A stretch of 64,000 nucleotides of DNA from Gordonia polyisoprenivorans NBRC 16320 = JCM 10675 (GTDB lineage Bacteria > Actinomycetota > Actinomycetes > Mycobacteriales > Mycobacteriaceae), in assembly GCF_000241325.1 (NCBI RefSeq), contig NZ_BAEI01000011.1:124001-188000 (forward strand). Reading direction: 5' to 3'. How positions within the stretch are numbered: position 1 is the first letter of the stretch; each line of letters opens with the position of its first letter. The notes under the pieces are model-generated. The model made no database searches, was not told the origin of the DNA, and saw only the letters and a program-made list of their open reading frames with translations. Made by a program: the position numbers and the translations under genes. Of this stretch, positions 18,840 to 27,656 are shown one piece after another.

Positions 18840-20003
18840 ATGGATCTCTTCGAATACCAGGCGAAGGAACTGTTCGCCAAGCACGGAGTTCCGACCACAC
18901 CCGGTCGTGTAACCGACTCTGCCGCCGACGCGCGCACGATTGCCGAGGAAATCGGCAAGCCCGTCATGATCAAGGCGCAGGTGAAGGTCGGTGGACGTGG
19001 CAAGGCCGGCGGCGTGAAGTACTCCAAGGACGCCGACGAGGCGCAGGCGAACGCCGAGAACATCCTCGGTCTCGACATCAAGGGCCATGTCGTCAAGAAA
19101 CTCCTCGTCGCCGAGGCCAGCGACATCGCCGAGGAGTACTACATCTCCTTCCTCCTCGATCGCGCCAACCGCACCTACCTGGCCATGTGCTCGGTCGAGG
19201 GCGGCGTGGAGATCGAGGTGACCGCCGAGCAGAACCCCGACGCGCTCGCCCGCGTCCCGGTCGACGCCGTCAAGGGTGTCGACCTCGCATTCGCTCGCGA
19301 GATCGCCGAGAAGGGCAAGCTGCCCGCCGAGGTGCTCGACGCCGCCGCCAACACCATCCAAAAGCTCTGGGAGGTGTTCATCGCCGAGGACGCCACCCTC
19401 GTGGAGGTCAATCCTCTGGTCCGTACCCCCGACGACCAGATCCTGGCCCTCGACGGCAAGGTCACCCTCGATGAGAACGCCGACTTCCGGCATCCCGACC
19501 ACGAGGCCTTCGCCGACCGCGACGCCACCGATCCGCTGGAGCTCAAGGCCAAGGAGAACGACCTCAACTACGTCAAGCTCGACGGACAGGTCGGCATCAT
19601 CGGCAACGGCGCCGGGCTGGTCATGAGCACCCTCGACGTGGTCGCCTACGCCGGTGAGAAGCACAAGGGTGTCAAGCCCGCGAACTTCCTCGACATCGGT
19701 GGCGGCGCCTCGGCCGAGGTGATGGCCGCCGGTCTCGACGTCATCCTCGGCGACGAGCAGGTCAAGAGTGTCTTCGTCAACGTCTTCGGCGGCATCACCG
19801 CCTGCGACGCTGTCGCCAACGGCATCGTCGGCGCGCTGAACAAGCTCGGCGACGAGGCCAACAAGCCGCTCGTCGTCCGCCTCGACGGCAACAAGGTCGA
19901 CGAAGGCCGCAAGATCCTGGCCGATGCGAATCACCCCTTGGTGACGCTCGCCGAAACGATGGACTCCGGCGCCGACAAGGCCGCCGAACTGGCGAGCAAG
20001 TGA
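18840..20003 (+). CDS. sucC: Succinyl-CoA synthetase beta subunit (ADP-forming)
   Basis: SucC pairs with SucD to make succinate and ATP from succinyl-CoA in the TCA cycle. The 387-residue length is normal. An ATP-grasp domain starts [12 protein letters not shown], with the nucleotide loop [12 protein letters not shown] at about residues 47-58. The metal and ligase regions include VEVNPLV and [10 protein letters not shown], and the C-terminal half has FLDIGGGAS and [10 protein letters not shown]. It precedes sucD by 14 bases as in most actinobacteria, and the pair ends in a strong terminator, so this is a two-gene operon. Confidence 0.97.
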   Translation: MDLFEYQAKELFAKHGVPTTPGRVTDSAADARTIAEEIGKPVMIKAQVKVGGRGKAGGVKYSKDADEAQANAENILGLDIKGHVVKKLLVAEASDIAEEYYISFLLDRANRTYLAMCSVEGGVEIEVTAEQNPDALARVPVDAVKGVDLAFAREIAEKGKLPAEVLDAAANTIQKLWEVFIAEDATLVEVNPLVRTPDDQILALDGKVTLDENADFRHPDHEAFADRDATDPLELKAKENDLNYVKLDGQVGIIGNGAGLVMSTLDVVAYAGEKHKGVKPANFLDIGGGASAEVMAAGLDVILGDEQVKSVFVNVFGGITACDAVANGIVGALNKLGDEANKPLVVRLDGNKVDEGRKILADANHPLVTLAETMDSGADKAAELASK

Positions 20004-20017
20004 GGGGCTAGAGAAAC

Positions 20018-20920
20018 ATGTCGATCTTCCTGAACAAAGACAACAAGATCATCGTCCAGGGCATCACCGGCGGTGAGGGCACCAAGCACACCGCACTGAT
20101 GCTCAAGGCCGGTTCGAACATCGTCGGCGGCGTCAACGCCCGCAAGGCCGGCACCACCGTCGCCCACACCGCCAAGGACGGCTCCGACGTGGAGCTGCCC
20201 GTCTTCGGCAGTGTCGCCGAGGCGATCAAGGAGACCGGGGCCGACACCTCGATCGCCTTCGTCCCGCCGAAGTTCGCCAAGGACGCCATCATCGAGGCGA
20301 TCGACGCGGAGATCCCGCTGCTGGTCGTCATCACCGAGGGAATCCCGGTGCAGGACAGCGCCTATGCGTGGGCCTACAACGTCGAAAAGGGGAACAAGAC
20401 CCGCATCATCGGGCCGAACTGCCCCGGCATCATCACCCCGGGTGAATCGCTGGTGGGCATCACCCCGGCCAACATCACCGGCAAGGGTCCGATCGGCCTG
20501 GTCTCCAAGTCCGGCACCCTGACCTACCAGATGATGTACGAGCTGCGCGATCTCGGTTTCTCCACCGCCATCGGCATCGGCGGCGACCCGGTCATCGGGA
20601 CCACCCACATCGACGCCATCGAGGCGTTCGAGAAGGATCCGGAGACCAAGGTCATCGTGATGATCGGTGAGATCGGTGGCGACGCCGAGGAGCGTGCGGC
20701 CGACTACATCAAGGCCAACGTCTCCAAGCCGGTCGTCGGCTACGTCGCGGGATTCACTGCGCCCGAGGGCAAGACGATGGGCCACGCCGGCGCGATCGTG
20801 TCCGGCAGCTCCGGCACCGCCCAGGCCAAGAAGGAAGCCCTCGAGGCTGCGGGCGTCAAGGTCGGCAAGACGCCGAGCGAGACCGCCACGCTGGCCCGGG
20901 AGCTCTACGAGGCTCTCTGA
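20018..20920 (+). CDS. sucD: Succinyl-CoA synthetase alpha subunit
   Basis: This is the 300-residue partner of SucC. The CoA-binding Rossmann domain starts at [13 protein letters not shown], and [11 protein letters not shown] marks the middle. The phosphorylated active-site histidine is in [12 protein letters not shown] at about residue 250. The protein ends in a normal C-terminus (ARELYEAL). Its ATG is preceded by GAGGGG. All expected residues are present. Confidence 0.97.
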   Translation: MSIFLNKDNKIIVQGITGGEGTKHTALMLKAGSNIVGGVNARKAGTTVAHTAKDGSDVELPVFGSVAEAIKETGADTSIAFVPPKFAKDAIIEAIDAEIPLLVVITEGIPVQDSAYAWAYNVEKGNKTRIIGPNCPGIITPGESLVGITPANITGKGPIGLVSKSGTLTYQMMYELRDLGFSTAIGIGGDPVIGTTHIDAIEAFEKDPETKVIVMIGEIGGDAEERAADYIKANVSKPVVGYVAGFTAPEGKTMGHAGAIVSGSSGTAQAKKEALEAAGVKVGKTPSETATLARELYEAL

Positions 20921-20942
20921 CCCGCGGTCGGAGATCATCCCG

Positions 20943-20984
20943 AAACCCGCCTGCACGCGAGAACTCGTGTGCAGGCGGGTTTTT
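20943..20984 (+). terminator. Strong intrinsic terminator after sucCD
   Basis: The arms 20943-20961 and 20964-20982 are complementary over 18-19 pairs with a single G-T, the outer end being AAACCCGCCTGCAC. The 3' arm runs into a T-tract (20980-20984). It lies 23 bases after the sucD stop. The symmetric A/T ends may also let it act weakly on the opposite strand, where pfkB ends at 21018. Confidence 0.93.
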
Positions 20985-21017
20985 CGTTTGTGCGACACCG
21001 GTGAATGGTTGCGGTGG

Positions 21018-21977
21018 TCATTTCTGCGCTCCGGAGTCGGGTGCGGCTCGGTAGAGATGTTCGACGTCGTGCCGACGGCACGGTTCGGTTCCCGGGGTGA
21101 GTGTCGCCGCGGCACCGGCGGCGGCACCGTATCGGACGGCGTCGGGTAGTGGCCGGCCGCGGGCCAGGGCGACGGTGATCCCGGCGACCATGTTGTCGCC
21201 CGCCCCGACACCACTGCCGAACCCGGACCCGACCGGGACTCCGGCGACGTCGGTCACCTGATCGGTGGTCACCACCAGTGCGCCCGCCGCCCCGCGGGAG
21301 ACGACGACGGCGTCGGTGATGCCCCGGGCGATCAGGGCTCGTGCGGCGTCGATCTGTGAGTCGGTCTCCGGCAGAGGCAGATCCAATGCTTCACGGAGTT
21401 CGCGAAGGCTCGGTTTGATCACTGCGGCACCCCGCACCCGCAGCAGAGCCGGGCCGTGGGTGTCGACGATCAGTGTGCACCCGTGCCGGTCCGCGATGGC
21501 CGACACCGCCGGGAAGAAGCCGTCCGAACATCCCGGTGGGAGACTGCCACTCACCACGAGATGCGTTGCGGTGCTCGCATACTCGTCCATGGCGGCGAGG
21601 CAGTGTTGCTCCTCGGTGGCAGTGAGGTCGGGGCCGGGCAACACGAAGCGGTACTCCTGGCCGGTCCGGACCTCGCGGACGGTCAACGATTCGCGGCTTG
21701 CTCCGGTGATGCCGAGGGGGCCCGTTGCGATGCCCTCGGCGGCGAGAAGTGCCTCGATGCGTGCTCCGGTGGGGCCGCCGCTGGTGAAGACCGCGGTGGC
21801 CGGCACACCGAGCCGAACCGCTGCCCGGGCTACGTTGATCCCGCCGCCACCCGGATCGTATCGGGGGCGCGAGCATCGCATCTTCTCCGTCGCCTGCAGG
21901 ATCGGTACCGAGCTGTGGATGTCGAGCGCAGGATTCATCGTGACGGTCACGATGTGTGGTGTGGCTGGTGACTTCAT
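21018..21977 (-). CDS. pfkB: PfkB-family sugar kinase (6-phosphofructokinase II-like)
   Basis: This is a 319-residue ribokinase-fold kinase, expected to phosphorylate fructose-6-phosphate or a related sugar phosphate with ATP. It opens with VTVTMNPALDIHSSV, has the PfkB signature GGGGINVARAAVRLG near residues 44-58, and the C-terminal ATP/anion-hole motif GSGFGSGVGAGDNMVAG with the catalytic Asp. It is divergent from a tandem universal stress protein gene across 140 bases. In M. tuberculosis, pfkB (Rv2029c) lies among universal stress genes of the DosR dormancy regulon, so hypoxia control is plausible here. Confidence 0.85.
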   Translation of the reverse strand: MKSPATPHIVTVTMNPALDIHSSVPILQATEKMRCSRPRYDPGGGGINVARAAVRLGVPATAVFTSGGPTGARIEALLAAEGIATGPLGITGASRESLTVREVRTGQEYRFVLPGPDLTATEEQHCLAAMDEYASTATHLVVSGSLPPGCSDGFFPAVSAIADRHGCTLIVDTHGPALLRVRGAAVIKPSLRELREALDLPLPETDSQIDAARALIARGITDAVVVSRGAAGALVVTTDQVTDVAGVPVGSGFGSGVGAGDNMVAGITVALARGRPLPDAVRYGAAAGAAATLTPGTEPCRRHDVEHLYRAAPDSGAQK

Positions 21978-22024
21978 CTCCTCTCCATGGTGCCCCGCGA
22001 ATATGTCGGGCGGCAGATGCTTTT

Positions 22025-22038
22025 GGCCCTTTTGTCAC
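22025..22038. promoter_or_regulatory. Candidate DosR-like box between pfkB and universal stress gene
   Basis: Read on the minus strand, the 14 bases GTGACAAAAGGGCC keep about ten positions of the DosR consensus GGGACTWWAGTCCC. The site lies 48 bases from pfkB and 80 from the universal stress gene start. The match is imperfect, so this is offered mainly because of the gene pair it sits between. Confidence 0.25.
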
Positions 22039-22117
22039 CGCCGTGCGGTGGTGTCCAATGGAGGTGACGGACTCGGTTGGCGAGTCGGTCGACGAGGAGA
22101 TCGGCAAGGAGCGGGTC

Positions 22118-22999
22118 ATGGCAGTGAATGCCCCGATAGTGGTGGCGGTCGACGGGTCGGACACGGCGCTCGAGGCGCTCCGGTGGGGTGCTCTGGCCGC
22201 GGTGCGGGAGAACAGATCCCTGCGCGTGGTCGGCGTCGTCGAGACCGTCGCAGCGGGATATGCGCCGGGTGTGTTGATGACCCCGGCGGTGGCCGAGGCA
22301 CTGCACGCCGATGCCCGCCGGGCGGTGGACGAGGCGATCGCCGCGGCCACCAAGGTGTCGGCGGACGTCGACGCCGAGGGCGAGGTCCGCGAGGGCAGGC
22401 CGGCCCTCGTCCTGCGTGAGATATCCAGTGGTGCACACCTTCTCGTCGTCGGTCGTCGTGGCCGCGGGGGTGTGGCCGGGTTGTTGCTCGGTTCGGTCAG
22501 CTCCGACGTCGCCGCACACGCCGATTGTCCGGTGGTGGTGGTCTCGGGTCCCGTACCTCAGACCGGTCCGGTGGTGGTCGGCGTCGACGGATCGGCGATC
22601 TCGCAGGCAGCCCTGGGCGCCGCCTTCACCCAGGCCGCCGAACTCGGCACGTCGTTGGTGGTCGTCAGCACCTATCCGGGATTCTCCGGCGAAGGGTTCT
22701 ACGACCAGGATGAGGTGCTGGCTCAATTCCGGGACGGGACCACCGAATCCGTTGAACGTCAGGTCGCCGAGCACCGTCGCGACCATCCCGCCGCCGACAC
22801 CGTGTCCGTCGAGACCGCGGTGGTCGCCGGCGATCCCGCGCCGCGCATCATCGAGGCCGCAGGTGATGCCCAACTGATCGTGCTCGGGAGCAGGGGGCGT
22901 GGCGGCTTCCGGGGGTTACTGCTCGGATCGACCAGTCAAGCCGTCCTGCACACCGCATCGTGCCCGGTGATGATCGTGCACTCCGAACGCAGCCGGTGA
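22118..22999 (+). CDS. Tandem-domain universal stress protein (UspA family)
   Basis: This is a 293-residue protein with two Usp domains, about residues 1-145 and 150-293. Each ends in the ATP-binding loop of the ATP-dependent class, GRRGRGGVAGLLLGS and GSRGRGGFRGLLLGS, followed by Ser-Val-Ser or Ser-Thr-Ser. Such proteins bind ATP and are induced in hypoxia or stasis in mycobacteria (for example Rv2005c, Rv2623). The ATG at 22118 follows AAGGAG at 22106-22111; an in-frame ATG at 22058 is possible. Divergent pairing with pfkB supports a role in dormancy or redox stress. Confidence 0.9.
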   Translation: MAVNAPIVVAVDGSDTALEALRWGALAAVRENRSLRVVGVVETVAAGYAPGVLMTPAVAEALHADARRAVDEAIAAATKVSADVDAEGEVREGRPALVLREISSGAHLLVVGRRGRGGVAGLLLGSVSSDVAAHADCPVVVVSGPVPQTGPVVVGVDGSAISQAALGAAFTQAAELGTSLVVVSTYPGFSGEGFYDQDEVLAQFRDGTTESVERQVAEHRRDHPAADTVSVETAVVAGDPAPRIIEAAGDAQLIVLGSRGRGGFRGLLLGSTSQAVLHTASCPVMIVHSERSR

Positions 23000-23065
23000 A
23001 AGACGTTGTCACACCGCGGTTGATGCGATAGCGCCTCGACTGCAGCGCGTGTGCAGCCGGTGCGG

Positions 23066-23527
23066 TCACGATTCGCTGACGGCCTTGAGCCGCGCGAGTC
23101 CTTTCTCGAAGTCCTTGCCGAGCAGTTTGTCGAAGAAGCCCAGTGGGGCGGCCACGCGGCTGAAGAGCGAATGCTTGCCGGTCATCGTCCACGTGACCTC
23201 GCTGACGCCGTCGTTCTCGGTGATGTCGAAGGCGCTGCGGCTCGTGGATTTCATCGGCTTCTCGAACACGACCCGGATCGCCACGTGGGTCGGCGCGGTG
23301 TCCTCGAGGATCTCCATGGTGCCCTTGCCCGCTTTCCGATTTCCCGACCACGCGTAGCGCGCACCCACGCCGAGCTCGGCTCCGGAATAGGTTCTCGACA
23401 GATCGGGGTCGAGGCCCTCCCACGGCGACCAATCGACCCATCGATGCAGATCATGGATGTGAGCGTGGATATCGGCGGCAGGCGCGGCGATCGTGGTGCG
23501 GCGCACCACGGTGTAGTTCTCGGCCAT
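23066..23527 (-). CDS. SRPBCC (polyketide cyclase/START-like) family protein
   Basis: This is a 153-residue cytosolic protein of the SRPBCC fold, which makes a deep hydrophobic pocket for lipids or small aromatic ligands. The pattern is typical: TTIAAPAADIHAHIHDL at the start, then the tryptophan-rich WVDWSPWEGLDPDL and GVGARYAWSGN, a middle VTWTMTG, and a C-terminal helix with DFEKGLARLKAV. The start ATG at 23527 has AGGAAG upstream on its strand. No function is known for this subgroup. It is convergent with the universal stress gene and divergent from the nonapeptide-repeat gene. Confidence 0.85.
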   Translation of the reverse strand: MAENYTVVRRTTIAAPAADIHAHIHDLHRWVDWSPWEGLDPDLSRTYSGAELGVGARYAWSGNRKAGKGTMEILEDTAPTHVAIRVVFEKPMKSTSRSAFDITENDGVSEVTWTMTGKHSLFSRVAAPLGFFDKLLGKDFEKGLARLKAVSES

Positions 23528-23674
23528 CGGACTTCCTGTTCTGTGGATCGGGGGCGTCCCGGGTGGACCCTGCGTGTTCTGGGTGGTGTGGGGATGCAAG
23601 TATGACCCTGCGTCCCGCCGAAAGTCATCGCGCAATCCTCCGGGTGGGGCTGTGGTGCGTGCGATAATCCGGCG

Positions 23675-24508
23675 GTGAGCGACACGGGTTCCCGACCGGG
23701 CGGGTTGGCGGCGTTGCTGCAGTTGCCCCGGCAGGTGGCCTCCGCCGCGGCCGACGCCGCCGAGCGCGTACCGGTTGCCGGTGGTGTCGTGCGTGTGGCG
23801 CGGCGCACCACACACGAGGTCCTCGACGGCGTCGGCACCCTCGCCACGGCGGCGGCGGGCACGTCGATCGGAGCGGTGATCCACGCCGTCGTCGACGAGC
23901 TCAGTTCGATGGACCTCACGCCGCTCATCGGTGCCATCGATCTGAATCGGGTCGTCGACGCGGTGGATCTCGACGCGGTGCTCCGCGACATCGACATCAA
24001 CGCCTTGATCGCGCGACTCGACCTCGACGCCATGATCGGCCGGGTGGACATCGCAGCGGTGATCGACGCGGTCGACGTCGCCGCGATCGTCGACCACCTC
24101 GACATCGACGCCATCCTGGACAAGATCGACATCGATGCCATCGTCACCCGCGTGGATCTCGACGGCGCCGTGGAGCGGGTCGACATCGACGCCATCATCG
24201 CCCGCATCGATTTGATCGGCCTCGCCGACGAGATCATCGACGGCGTCGACCTGCCCGACATCATCCGCGAGGCGAGTACCTCGGTGACGACCGAGGTGAT
24301 GACCGACGTGCGCAGCAGCAGCGAACGCGCCGACGACGCGGTGGCCGATCTCGTGAACCGGTTGCTCCGACGTAAGGTGGCCGCCCGGGTCGCCGACGCC
24401 GGGCTTGTCGACGATTCCCAGAACGGTGACAACACGAGCGGTGGGGCCCAGAGCGATGGGACACAGAGCGATGGGACCCAGAGCGATGGGACACAGAACG
24501 GTGCATGA
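23675..24508 (+). CDS. Nonapeptide-repeat protein
   Basis: This 277-residue protein has at its centre (about residues 89-190, nt 23937-24245) eleven consecutive nine-residue repeats of the form D-hydrophobic-D-A-hydrophobic-hydrophobic-x-R-V, for example DLDAMIGRV and DIDAIVTRV. The regularity suggests a solenoid or a repeated membrane-surface helix. An Ala-rich N-terminus and a basic segment (NRLLRRKVAARV) flank it. The tail consists of four 15-bp repeats encoding GTQSD-type units. The GTG at 23675 starts it. The stop overlaps the probable start of the RDD gene, and a repeat protein beside an RDD protein is a pairing I recall from other actinobacteria. The biochemical role is unknown. Confidence 0.7.
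   Translation: MSDTGSRPGGLAALLQLPRQVASAAADAAERVPVAGGVVRVARRTTHEVLDGVGTLATAAAGTSIGAVIHAVVDELSSMDLTPLIGAIDLNRVVDAVDLDAVLRDIDINALIARLDLDAMIGRVDIAAVIDAVDVAAIVDHLDIDAILDKIDIDAIVTRVDLDGAVERVDIDAIIARIDLIGLADEIIDGVDLPDIIREASTSVTTEVMTDVRSSSERADDAVADLVNRLLRRKVAARVADAGLVDDSQNGDNTSGGAQSDGTQSDGTQSDGTQNGA
24436..24495 (+). repeat. 15-bp tandem repeat (4 copies) in the tail of the nonapeptide-repeat gene
   Basis: Four in-frame 15-base units encode GAQSD, GTQSD, GTQSD and GTQNG. Copies differ by one to three bases. The array reaches into the start region of the following RDD gene. Confidence 0.85.
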
Positions 24509-24989
24509 TCCAGTGTCACACCACGATTCGGCCGGGCACCCGATCGCTCGTCCGCACGTCGTCCTCGACACCGATCGCTCGGCCGGGATCGTCAGCCGCG
24601 CGATCGCGGCCGTCCTCGACCTGCTGCTGGTGCTCGCGGTGATGGGCGGGCTGTACGTCGGGTGGCTGATGGCCCGTCTGATCTACGACGTGCACCAGTT
24701 CTCGCTGCCGAGCGCGAACCCGTTCTTCACCGCGACGACCTTCGTCGCGGTGTCGGTGATCTACCTGACCGGGTGCTGGTGCGTCTCCGGCCGCACGCTG
24801 GGGTCGGTGGTGATGGGATTGCGGCTGGTCAGTCGGAAAGGCAAACCGCGCGTTCGGCTTCCGGTGGCGCTGATCCGCGCACTGATCTGTGTGTTCTTCT
24901 CGGTCGGGCTATTGTGGGTCATCGTCGATCCGCGTCGTCGCTCGGTCGCCGACCTGGTGGTGCGCACGCGCGTGGTGTATTCGCGGTGA
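24501..24989 (+). CDS. RDD family membrane protein
   Basis: This is a small polytopic membrane protein of about 162 residues with three hydrophobic segments: AIAAVLDLLLVLAVMGGLYV, FVAVSVIYLTGCWCV and LICVFFSVGLLWVIV. RDD-domain features are visible: RAIAAVLD near the first helix, then GRTLGSVVMGLRLV and DPRRRSVADLVVRTRVV at the end. RDD proteins are of mixed or unknown function; some act as Na+/H+ antiporters. The start is uncertain: GTG 24501, overlapping the previous stop, is taken here, with GTG 24513 and ATG 24486 as alternatives. Its stop overlaps the GTG of the AccD3-Nudix gene, so three genes are coupled. Confidence 0.8.
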   Translation: MHDPVSHHDSAGHPIARPHVVLDTDRSAGIVSRAIAAVLDLLLVLAVMGGLYVGWLMARLIYDVHQFSLPSANPFFTATTFVAVSVIYLTGCWCVSGRTLGSVVMGLRLVSRKGKPRVRLPVALIRALICVFFSVGLLWVIVDPRRRSVADLVVRTRVVYSR

Positions 24990-26920
24990 GCGAGCATGCG
25001 GAACATCCCTCGGCGGCACAGCTGATCGACACGCTCGCCGACCCGGATTCGTGGGAGACGTGGGACGATTCACCGCCGGCGTCGGTCGTCGCCGATGCCT
25101 ACGACGACCAATTGCGCCGTGCCGCTGAGAAATCCGGGGTCGACGAGTCGGTGCGGACCGGGCTGATCCGGATCGGCGGGACGCCGGTGGTGGTGATCGT
25201 CAGCGAGTTCGGATTCCTCGGTGGATCGATCGGACATGTTGCCGGACACCGCATCACCACGGCGATCCGACGCGCCACCGAGCACGGATTCGCCGTCGTC
25301 GGTCTGCCGTGCTCCGGCGGCACCCGCATGCAGGAGGGTACGCCGGCGTTTCTGCAGATGGCGGCGATCACCGGGGCGGTGACCCGGCATCGTGCGGCTG
25401 GTCTGGCCTACCTCATCTACCTGCGTCATCCCACCACCGGTGGTGTGTTCGCGTCGTGGGGTTCGCTCGGCGGGATCACCTGGGCGCAACCCGGAGCGCT
25501 CATCGGCTTCCTGGGTCCGCGGGTCGTTGCCGGACTCGTCGGCACGCCGATCCCCGACGACGTCCAGCGCGCCGAGAATCTCGTCCGTCGCGGCATCGTC
25601 GACGACGTCGTCGCACCGGAAGACCTCCGCGATCGGTTGCGCGGCGTCCTCGACGCGCTCGCTCCCGAGATCGCCGCCGACGCCGTTGCCGAGTCGGAAG
25701 TTGTTGTTCCACAAGATGCCCCGATGGAGCATGCGGCGCCCGGTGCCGAATCGGTGTGGTCGGCGGTGACCGCGACCCGGCGTCCCGGACGCGTCGGGGT
25801 CCGGGATCTGATCGCCGTGCCCGGGTCTGCCCTGGTGGGAGCCGGCGGGCCGATCGTGGTGGCGTTGAGCCGATTCGGTGGCCGATCCGCTGTGGTGATC
25901 GGACAGGACGCCGACCGGCAACGTGCCGGCGAGCTGATCGGGCCGCACCACCTGCGTATGGTGCGTCGCGCACTGACCTTCGCCGCCGAACTCGGGCTAC
26001 CGGTGGTGACCGTCATCGACACCCCGGGCGCAGAGTTGTCGGTCGCCGCAGAGGAGGACGGACTTGCCGGTGAGATCGCCCGGTGTACAGCCGAACTGAT
26101 GGGTGTGCCGACGGTGACCGTCTCGGTGTTGCTCGGGCAGGGATCGGGTGGGGCTGCGCTCGCGCTGTTCCCGACCGATCGACGGGTCGCGCTGTCGGAT
26201 GCGTGGCTGTCCCCGCTGCCGCCCGAAGGCGCCAGTCTGATCGTCCATCGGGACGTCAGTCATGCCGCCGGTATCGCTGCGGGACAGCAGATCCTGGCGA
26301 TCGAGCTGGCCGGGCTCGGGGTGTTCGACCGCATCGTTGCGGTCGGCGAGATGGAGGACGGGGAGATGGAGGACGGGGAGATGGAGGACGGGGAGGCGGG
26401 AGACGGTGTGGCCGCATCGGCGACCCGGATACGAGAAGTGATCGCCGACGAACTGCACTCGCTGTCCGCGCCGGACCCTGCTGCACGGTCCCGGGTTCCC
26501 GCCGCCCCGTCGCCGCCCGGGGCGATGACGCGCATCCCGGCGGTCGGCGCCATCGTGCGTGATGCGGCCGGCCGATTTCTGCTGGTCCAGCGTGGGCATG
26601 AGCCGCAGGCGGGTATGTGGACCGTGCCGGGCGGCAAGGTCGAGTCCGGAGAGACGTTGGAGCAGGCCGTGATCCGCGAGATCGCCGAGGAGACGGGCAT
26701 CGCCATCGAGGTCGTCCGGGAGGCCTGGGTGGTCGACATCCCCGATCGGCGTGCCGGCGTGGTCTACGAGGTCCACGACTTCGTGGCCACCCCGTTGACC
26801 ACGGACGTCGTCGCCGCTGACGATGCCGCGGACGCGGGGTGGTTCGACCGCGGACAGATGCGTGCGCTGCCACTGACGCCAGGACTGCTCGACCATCTCG
26901 ACCGGTACGGGCTGCTGTGA
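24986..26920 (+). CDS. AccD3-like acyl-CoA carboxyltransferase fused to a C-terminal Nudix hydrolase
   Basis: This is a 644-residue fusion. Residues 1-460 match M. tuberculosis AccD3 (Rv0904c) as I recall it: a crotonase-fold N-half with SGGTRMQEGT and HPTTGGVFASWGS, and a C-half with GQGSGGAALALFP. Such proteins carry beta- and alpha-type carboxyltransferase halves, in principle moving CO2 from biotin to acetyl-CoA. The joint holds a GEMED tandem repeat. From residue 514 a Nudix domain begins (TRIPAVGAIVRD), with a perfect Nudix box at residues 550-572 (G-x5-E-x7-REIAEETG). No stop or frame change separates the parts. An internal ATG at 26525 could also start a free Nudix protein. GTG 24986 overlaps the RDD stop. 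Confidence 0.85.
   Translation: MSEHAEHPSAAQLIDTLADPDSWETWDDSPPASVVADAYDDQLRRAAEKSGVDESVRTGLIRIGGTPVVVIVSEFGFLGGSIGHVAGHRITTAIRRATEHGFAVVGLPCSGGTRMQEGTPAFLQMAAITGAVTRHRAAGLAYLIYLRHPTTGGVFASWGSLGGITWAQPGALIGFLGPRVVAGLVGTPIPDDVQRAENLVRRGIVDDVVAPEDLRDRLRGVLDALAPEIAADAVAESEVVVPQDAPMEHAAPGAESVWSAVTATRRPGRVGVRDLIAVPGSALVGAGGPIVVALSRFGGRSAVVIGQDADRQRAGELIGPHHLRMVRRALTFAAELGLPVVTVIDTPGAELSVAAEEDGLAGEIARCTAELMGVPTVTVSVLLGQGSGGAALALFPTDRRVALSDAWLSPLPPEGASLIVHRDVSHAAGIAAGQQILAIELAGLGVFDRIVAVGEMEDGEMEDGEMEDGEAGDGVAASATRIREVIADELHSLSAPDPAARSRVPAAPSPPGAMTRIPAVGAIVRDAAGRFLLVQRGHEPQAGMWTVPGGKVESGETLEQAVIREIAEETGIAIEVVREAWVVDIPDRRAGVVYEVHDFVATPLTTDVVAADDAADAGWFDRGQMRALPLTPGLLDHLDRYGLL
26349..26408 (+). repeat. 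15-bp tandem repeat in the AccD3-Nudix linker
   Basis: Three near-identical 15-base units (GGGGAGATGGAGGAC) and a fourth diverged one encode GEMED, GEMED, GEMED and GEAGD, an acidic linker between the carboxyltransferase and Nudix domains. Copies are almost exact, which points to recent slippage. Confidence 0.9.
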
Positions 26921-27017
26921 CGCCGGTGACGGACAGACCTCGCGTATTGGTAAGCTGCGGTGCGCTATTGGACAGAGCGGCCCGCATGTGTGGCCGGGGT
27001 CGACCGGGGAGGGCAGC

Positions 27018-27452
27018 ATGTCGGTGAGCCGACGCATCATGGCACCGCTGATCGCGGTGGTGGCGTTGTCGACGGGCCTGAGTGCCTGCGGTGACGATTC
27101 GACGAGCACCACGGGAACGGCTCCGACCTCAAGTGCCGGAGCGATGGATTCGCCGACGTCGAGCGCGCTGTCGGGGGCATGGACGGGGACGTGGACGTCG
27201 GTGGGGGAGACCAAGACCGCGCAACTCGGCGTGGTCACCGACAAGCCGTTCCTCGCGACCATCGACATCCCGGGCCGTTGTGGCGCCACGTGGAAGGAGA
27301 CCTCGCGCGACGCCACTCACGTCGTGGTCGCGGCGACGGTCACCTACGGCCAGTGCGCCGACAACGAGTGGCAGCTCACCGTCTCCGGCCAGTCGATCTC
27401 CGCGGTCGATACCAGCGATCCGCAGACCCGGGCTCAGTTCCGACGAAGCTGA
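27018..27452 (+). CDS. Putative lipoprotein, unknown function
   Basis: This is a 144-residue predicted lipoprotein. The signal MSVSRRIMAPLIAVVALSTG leads to the lipobox LSAC (Cys near residue 24), followed by a Ser/Thr-rich spacer. The globular part has the GAWTGTW opening typical of small beta-barrel lipoproteins and two further cysteines (GRCGATW and GQCADNEW) that could form a disulfide. The ATG at 27018 is preceded by GGGGAGGG. It follows the AccD3-Nudix gene by 97 bases. No family was recognised. Confidence 0.75.
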   Translation: MSVSRRIMAPLIAVVALSTGLSACGDDSTSTTGTAPTSSAGAMDSPTSSALSGAWTGTWTSVGETKTAQLGVVTDKPFLATIDIPGRCGATWKETSRDATHVVVAATVTYGQCADNEWQLTVSGQSISAVDTSDPQTRAQFRRS

Positions 27453-27656
27453 CCGAGCGCATCACCGGCGCCGCGCAGACATTCCGTCCGGTGCCATCGG
27501 ATTTGACCCACACTGAACGCAATCGCGTGCACGGCCATCGTCGCAGGTGGGTTCGGTGACATCGGGTCGCGCGCGATCGCGACGTCATCAATCGCGCGAA
27601 TCGGACGCTAGCGTTCCTGAGGTTGTCTCTCGAACCAGTCCAGTGGAGGTACTGCC

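Noticed and set aside
23251..24571. Long frames opposite the nonapeptide-repeat gene
   Set aside because: Their regularity is the reverse image of the 27-bp repeats. The forward frame has a proper start and a coupled downstream gene; the minus-strand frame is real only from 23527 (SRPBCC).
27453..27656. Possible SAM riboswitch before metQ
   Set aside because: Such elements often precede metQNI, but neither the S-box nor the SAM-IV core could be recognised by eye. A covariance-model search would decide.
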